A DNA stretch of 10,300 nt from Terriglobales bacterium. Lineage in GTDB: Bacteria > Acidobacteriota > Terriglobia > Terriglobales > Acidobacteriaceae. Positions 7,901-10,300 of this stretch are shown here, in pieces. The DNA is taken from positions 1 through 10,300 of the forward strand of contig JASHXK010000268.1 in NCBI GenBank assembly GCA_030043575.1, read 5' to 3'. Position 1 is the first letter of the stretch. Each line of letters starts with the position of its first letter. The notes beneath the pieces are model-generated. The model was not told where the DNA came from and searched no databases. It worked only from the letters and a program-made list of their open reading frames with translations. The translations under genes were made by a program, and so were the position numbers.

Positions 7901-9187
7901 CTGACCGGCGATCGGCCTTTGAATCTGCGCGCCGATGGCTCACTCAGCCTGAAATTGGCGTCGACGCTGTACCCCGACCTCACGGCTTATGGTGTGTCGA
8001 ATATCAATGTAACGATCAAAGGCACGGCCGCGAATCCCATCCTGTCGGGACGGGCCGAGGTACTTCATGCGGGATTCTCGATGATCGACCTGCCCGCAGG
8101 ACTGGGTGATGTGAACGGCAGCCTTGTCTTCAATCAGGATCGGCTGGAGGTCGAGAACCTCAGCGGCCGAGTGGGCGGCGGACACGTGAAATTTGGCGGC
8201 TTCCTCACTTTCGGTCGCACCACCGGCTTCAACCTCACACTGGATGGTAGCGACATTCGTTTTCGATATTCCGGAATCAGCGTCACCGCTGACCAGTCGC
8301 TGCGCCTGACGGGAACGTTCCAGAACTCGTCGCTCACCGGCAACATCACGGTCACGCGCTTCGCCCAGATTCCTTCCGCCGATTTACAGTTCTTCCTGGC
8401 GGAAGCGGCCGCTCCACCCAGCGTCCCAAACCCAACTTCGCCGCTCAACAATCTGCATCTTGAGGTGCGGGTTCTGTCCACGCCACAGCTCACCGTGCAG
8501 ACTTCGCTGGCGAAGCTGTCGGGCGACATCGACCTGCGTTTACGCGGTACGGCGGCGCGGCCGGTGCTGCTGGGACGGGTGAGCATCGCGGAGGGCGACA
8601 TCAAGCTGGGAGGAACGAAGTATCACCTGGAGCGCGCCGACATCACCTTCCTCAATCCGGTTCGCATCGATCCGGTGCTTGATGTGGAAGCCACCACGCG
8701 GGTGCGCGATTACGACATCACCATCGGGCTGCACGGCACCATGGAGAGGCTGAATACGACCTATCGCTCCGATCCGCCGCTGTCCAGCGACGATATCATC
8801 TCGCTGTTGGCCTTTGGTTCGACGCAAACCGAAGCGGCGATGGGAGCGAGCACGTCGCCGGGATTTGCCGAAAGCGCTTCCGGCGCGCTGCTCAGCTCGG
8901 CGTTGACTCAGGCCGTCAACAACCGCGTGTCGAGGCTGTTTGGGGGAAGCACGATCCGCATCAATCCGGCGTTTGGCGGGCCGGAAAACGATCCCAACGC
9001 CCGCCTCACCATCGAGCAGCAGGTGACCAGCAACGTCACTTTTACCATCGTCACCGACCTGGCGCGCTCCGCCCAGGAGATCATTCAGTTCGAGTACAAC
9101 ATCAACAGCGAATACACGCTGCAAGGACTGCGCGATGAGAATGGCGTGGTGAGTTTCGATCTGCTGATCCGGAAGCGCAAGCCGTAG
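4943..9187 (+). CDS. tamB: TamB-type translocation/assembly module protein (AsmA-like superfamily)
   Basis: A large inner-membrane-anchored protein that spans the periplasm as a long beta-taco and works with an Omp85 partner in outer-membrane protein assembly and/or lipid transport. Seen: a basic cytoplasmic tail (KRRSHRR, 7-13), one membrane anchor at 14-34, an AsmA-like N-domain (about 37-135, with ATGGRVEMAAFRWNLSQW at 55-72), and about 1000 residues of alternating beta repeats. The C-terminal TamB domain (DUF490) includes RIDPVLDVEATTRVRDYDI before SDPPLSSDDIISLLAFG (1276-1292), and the protein ends IRKRKP. E. coli TamB has 1259 residues; the excess here includes two low-complexity linkers. 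The first (about 358-426, Pro/Ala/Gly/Arg-rich) is encoded by palindromic repeat DNA. The second (596-637, Pro-rich with PPPPAAPPRR) lies between two beta segments. The start at 4943 is the only ATG/GTG/TTG after the in-frame TGA at 4904; the Shine-Dalgarno is poor (AAAG at 4933-4936, or GAGG touching the ATG), suggesting coupling to the gene before it. Confidence 0.92.
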   Translation: MAEEVTKRRSHRRLWISLTIGIVVLGAFVSLAWYLRSPSFADFVRRKVIAAIEDATGGRVEMAAFRWNLSQWAFEADNLTIHGLEPPGELPYVHVDHALVRLHIISFFERRFSVEQLGLQRPVIHVIVYPDGKTNAPEPKIANNKTAVRELFDLAIARADLSDGVLLLNQRRLPLDFSVNDVIASMTYDAGDQRFDGSVQVGKVDIKYQDYRDIPAQADLQFALWHNQAEIKSLKVASESSSLQAAGKLTDFNDPQIHLTYTSSVSATQLGAVARMNQLRAGTLLLDGSGSYSNAAGPESTGSITIRDLDYFDTGIALRKISVNSNFAISNDRLQLTRIAARLLGGQLNGDAEVRNFTPVIPPATVPANIPPGLGKAAVRNQGTARTGAPQGLKRAIPATAIGTAGSRAPSNQVSGENPQQEGSARFRVSGLSLNDLARLLSTREMPIDRLNAVGSVSGTVNLSWKQSLDNTLADLALDIAAPAAPAAYQLPVNGNLRGRYSLRSGRIDLAGLKLNTPRSRVEASGALSETSAALQLKVNTTSLTEFDPMLQAMGTAPLPIELHGAASFDGTLNGRFRAPQIAGHLQATNFTYIYAPAASVPPLQPPKAPAKHKSWFHLTAKPEPSLPPPPAAPPRRIHIDQFTADVQYAESGVALHHATIQEGGARINLDGSTALDKGNFTENSQFQVQAAIHDADVAELQRAFGTEYRISGKLNLALQAAGTEADPHGHGQLLLTEGEARGRPIIALTSKIQFANHAAEFDEIHLQAKRGTVLGSAAYNFRSKELKLELTGQSIDLADIPEAQTPHLQTAGVANFTVKGSGTADEPVINAHLQIDNLVLNGDLLGALKADAVTHGRQLTLTARSTFPKATFTLDGKADLQGDMPANATLQFTNLDVDPFLPVEMRNQVTRAASLDGQANVTGPLKQPHLLHGNLTIQQFSVEVERIPIKTDGPVELSLANQTVSVQHCTLVSQDTHFTLSGSANLTGDRPLNLRADGSLSLKLASTLYPDLTAYGVSNINVTIKGTAANPILSGRAEVLHAGFSMIDLPAGLGDVNGSLVFNQDRLEVENLSGRVGGGHVKFGGFLTFGRTTGFNLTLDGSDIRFRYSGISVTADQSLRLTGTFQNSSLTGNITVTRFAQIPSADLQFFLAEAAAPPSVPNPTSPLNNLHLEVRVLSTPQLTVQTSLAKLSGDIDLRLRGTAARPVLLGRVSIAEGDIKLGGTKYHLERADITFLNPVRIDPVLDVEATTRVRDYDITIGLHGTMERLNTTYRSDPPLSSDDIISLLAFGSTQTEAAMGASTSPGFAESASGALLSSALTQAVNNRVSRLFGGSTIRINPAFGGPENDPNARLTIEQQVTSNVTFTIVTDLARSAQEIIQFEYNINSEYTLQGLRDENGVVSFDLLIRKRKP
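6027..6046. repeat. Palindrome inside tamB (7-bp arms, 6-nt loop)
   Basis: CGCCGGC (6027-6033) and its exact reverse complement GCCGGCG (6040-6046) flank TACGGT. It lies in frame inside tamB and encodes the beginning of the Pro/Ala-rich linker (PPATVPA). It is 102 bp before the second, stronger palindrome of the same linker. Chance is possible in GC-rich coding DNA. Confidence 0.4.
6111..6177. repeat. Degenerate interspersed palindromic repeat absorbed in frame into tamB
   Basis: The core is a perfect 9-bp inverted repeat, GGCACGGCT (6149-6157) and AGCCGTGCC (6161-6169), around GGA, followed by CCTTCAAA. Upstream, AGGGGCTAAAG (6114-6124) looks like the left half of a second, decayed palindrome whose right half would read CTTTAGCCCCT. 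From memory, paired modules of this kind ('aggggctaaagcccct' then 'ggcacggctgaagccgtgcc' then 'ttcaaa') are scattered through acidobacterial genomes, usually between genes. Here the element is translated as part of tamB, roughly residues 390-412, giving a Gly/Ala/Arg/Pro-rich stretch unlike the beta-rich flanks. The length keeps the frame open. Family assignment is from memory and unverified; the inverted repeat itself is seen directly. Confidence 0.55.
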
Positions 9188-9224
9188 TTAGTCTCCAGAG
9201 TAATTGGTGTGACGAAAGCGATTC

Positions 9225-10217
9225 CTACGCCCGGCCTTCGGCGGGCAGGTGCTGAGTCGGGATGCCGGGATCGGGTTCCGCGGGACTAATTTCTACCAGG
9301 GGAAATCCCAGGCTCTTCCACTCGTGAAATCCGCCCAGCAGCGGGCGTACGCGGCGAATCCCGAGCTTGCGGAGTTGCAGCGCCACACGGGCGCTGGTGG
9401 CTTCGTTTGGTCAAGTACAGAACAGAACGATCTCGCCATCGCGCGTGATCTCGCTGCGCCGCGATTGCAGATCCTCGGGCGCGATCTGCAGCGCGCCCGG
9501 CAATGTGCGTGGGTCGGTCAGAACATCGAGGGGATGGCGCAGATCGATAATCACCGGCCGCTCGCCCGATTCCAATTGGTGCTTCAATTCGTCGGGGGTG
9601 ATTCGGTCGCCCTTCACCTGTTTGATGAAGCGCTCGCGCTCGTACCAACGACGAATCACATAAGCCACCACGCCGGTGAGAAACAGGACCAGCAGCCAGC
9701 CGCCGAGCAGATGAGCGTCGCGGGCGATGCGGTCGAGTTGTTTGCTGAAGAGAAAACCGAGCAGGGAATAACCCGTCGTCCACAGCAAACCACCGATCAG
9801 GTCGAAAAGCAGGAACCGTCCGTAAGGCAGGTTCACCATTCCCGCCAACGCGGGCGCAGCTGTGTTCAGCCCGGGAATGAACTTGCAGATGAGGAGTGTG
9901 CGCTCGCCCCAGTTGCTGAAACGGGTTTCGGTGCGGCGGACGCAGGAGTCCGGCTCCAAGGCAATGCGGCACAGCAGGTTCAGTACTACCGCGCCGCGGC
10001 GCTTGCCGAAGGAATACCAGAAGATGTCAGCGCCCAGGCATCCAGCGGTACCGGCAAGGATCACCAGCGCCAGGTGCATGCGGCCCTGTCCGGCGAGCGC
10101 TCCGGCGGCGAGTAACAACGGCGTCGCCGGGATGGGCAAGCCGCCTTGCTCGGCCAGCACCCAGGCGAAGAGCAGGGCATACCCGTACTGAACCACGAAT
10201 TGGAGCGTCTCGCCCAT
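9225..10217 (-). CDS. DedA membrane protein fused to a rhodanese domain; candidate selenoprotein (Sec269, in-frame TGA)
   Basis: Multi-pass inner-membrane DedA/SNARE-associated protein (residues 1-195) with a cytoplasmic rhodanese domain (about 203-312). DedA marks: E23 with GLPIPATPLLLAAG (26-39), D64, FSNWGERTLLICKFIPGLNT (100-119), PALAGM (122-127), and a last membrane segment at about 170-188. Rhodanese marks: ITPDELKHQL (206-215), VIIDLRHPLD (222-231), LPGALQI (239-245), EIVLFCT (262-268, C267 the likely catalytic cysteine); then TGA at 9413-9411; then PNEATSARVALQLRKLGI (270-287), RPLLGG (291-296), W300, GFP (304-306) and TAG at 9227-9225. The TGA stands where the family, as I recall it, has the second Cys of CxCPNE. 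The conserved continuation plus a SECIS-like hairpin (9378-9396) favours read-through as selenocysteine, giving 330 residues. The alternative is a fresh nonsense mutation or a base error, giving 268 residues and a broken domain. The ATG at 10217 is the only start after an in-frame TAA (10280-10278); the Shine-Dalgarno is weak. Convergent with tamB, gap 37 bp. Confidence 0.85.
9229..9246. terminator. GC-rich hairpin at the convergent gene ends, possible weak terminator
   Basis: GCCCG (9229-9233) pairs with CGGGC (9242-9246), with further pairing inside around a TTCG-like loop (CCTTCGG). It lies over the last codons of the DedA-rhodanese gene and 42 bp past the tamB stop. No run of T follows on either strand, so intrinsic termination is uncertain. 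Confidence 0.25.
9378..9396 (-). promoter_or_regulatory. Candidate bacterial SECIS hairpin after the in-frame TGA
   Basis: On the minus strand CAGCGCC (9396-9390) and GGCGCTG (9384-9378) form a perfect 7-bp stem with loop CGTGT (9389-9385). The loop begins 21 nt after the TGA. From memory, bacterial SECIS elements need a short apical loop 16-37 nt from the UGA, a stable upper stem, and a G in the first two loop positions; G is second here. It would recruit SelB with Sec-tRNA. The same bases encode SARVAL in GC-rich codons, so chance formation cannot be excluded. Confidence 0.5.
9411..9413 (-). other. In-frame TGA, candidate selenocysteine codon (residue 269)
   Basis: Context on the minus strand is TTC TGT ACT TGA CCA AAC GAA. 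It sits in the rhodanese active-site loop two residues after the likely catalytic Cys267, making a Cys-Thr-Sec-Pro motif. Homologues, as I recall them, carry TGC/TGT-encoded Cys here. TGA differs from TGC by one base, so a sequencing error or point mutation is the main competing reading. Confidence 0.6.
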
Positions 10218-10285
10218 TCGCTTGCGAAGAAACGGAACTGACTTATGTGGATGCGACGATCCGGGGGAAGTTTCCGCTTAGCGGC

Positions 10286-10291
10286 AGTATA
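10286..10291 (-). promoter_or_regulatory. Putative -10 box (TATACT) for the DedA-rhodanese gene
   Basis: The minus strand reads TATACT at 10291-10286, about 70 nt before the ATG at 10217. The -35 element would fall at or beyond the window edge, so it cannot be judged. Just downstream is a small perfect palindrome, CCGCT-T-AGCGG (10274-10284), near the expected transcription start, which could be an operator or chance. Confidence 0.3.
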
Positions 10292-10300
10292 ACCCACGGA

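Noticed and set aside
9249..10115. 288-codon open frame on the plus strand
   Set aside because: Antisense shadow of the DedA-rhodanese gene, which has clear family motifs on the minus strand.
9411..10217. DedA-rhodanese gene ending at the TGA (268 residues) as an ordinary stop
   Set aside because: This would cut the rhodanese domain inside its active-site loop and leave 61 conserved in-frame codons unexplained. Kept only as the alternative (mutation or base error).
10274..10284. Palindrome CCGCT-T-AGCGG as a definite operator
   Set aside because: Only 5-bp arms and a single copy at the window edge; mentioned with the promoter but too short to call.

Overview
The window reads as a GC-rich chromosomal segment of a diderm (outer-membrane) bacterium, most likely an Acidobacteriota of the Terriglobia/Koribacter type. 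The reasons are the gene order BamA-like / SurA-like / TamB, the long proteins full of paralogous POTRA repeats, the DedA-rhodanese fusion, and a degenerate copy of a 'GGGGCTAAAG ... GGCACGGCT-AGCCGTGCC ... CTTCAAA' palindromic repeat that I associate from memory with acidobacterial genomes. The taxonomic call is inference. No mobile element genes, tRNA, rRNA or CRISPR array were seen.

Layout. (1) 1-959, minus strand: the 5' 319 codons of a ThiF/MoeB-family sulfur-carrier adenylyltransferase whose 3' end lies outside the window. (2) 960-1173: a divergent intergenic region with a perfect TATAAT box on the minus strand, two clear Shine-Dalgarno sequences that fix TTG starts on both sides, and a short direct repeat. 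(3) 1174-9187, plus strand: a tight three-gene outer-membrane biogenesis operon. It holds a 1014-residue Omp85/BamA-type protein with seven POTRA domains, a 238-residue periplasmic SurA-like chaperone without a parvulin domain (1-nt TAATG overlap), and a 1414-residue TamB-type protein 8 nt further on. Together they could form a module that receives unfolded outer-membrane proteins or lipid in the periplasm (SurA-like, TamB bridge) and delivers it to a barrel insertase. (4) 9225-10217, minus strand, convergent with tamB: a DedA membrane protein fused to a C-terminal rhodanese domain.

The most interesting point is in the last gene. The rhodanese active-site loop reads Cys-Thr-TGA-Pro-Asn-Glu, where the family, as I remember it, has Cys-x-Cys-Pro-Asn-Glu. 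After the TGA the frame stays open for 61 more codons that encode a normal rhodanese C-terminus (Arg-Pro-Leu-Leu-Gly-Gly...Trp...Gly-Phe-Pro) and end in TAG. A perfect 7-bp hairpin with a CGTGT loop lies 14 nt after the TGA, so that its loop begins 21 nt after it, within the geometry expected of a bacterial SECIS element. I read this as a candidate selenoprotein, a 330-residue DedA-rhodanese with selenocysteine 269. An ordinary gene caller would truncate it at 268 residues and lose the catalytic domain's second half.

A second oddity is in tamB, where a proline/alanine/glycine-rich stretch (about residues 358-426) is encoded by two palindromes, one of which looks like an interspersed genomic repeat absorbed in frame.
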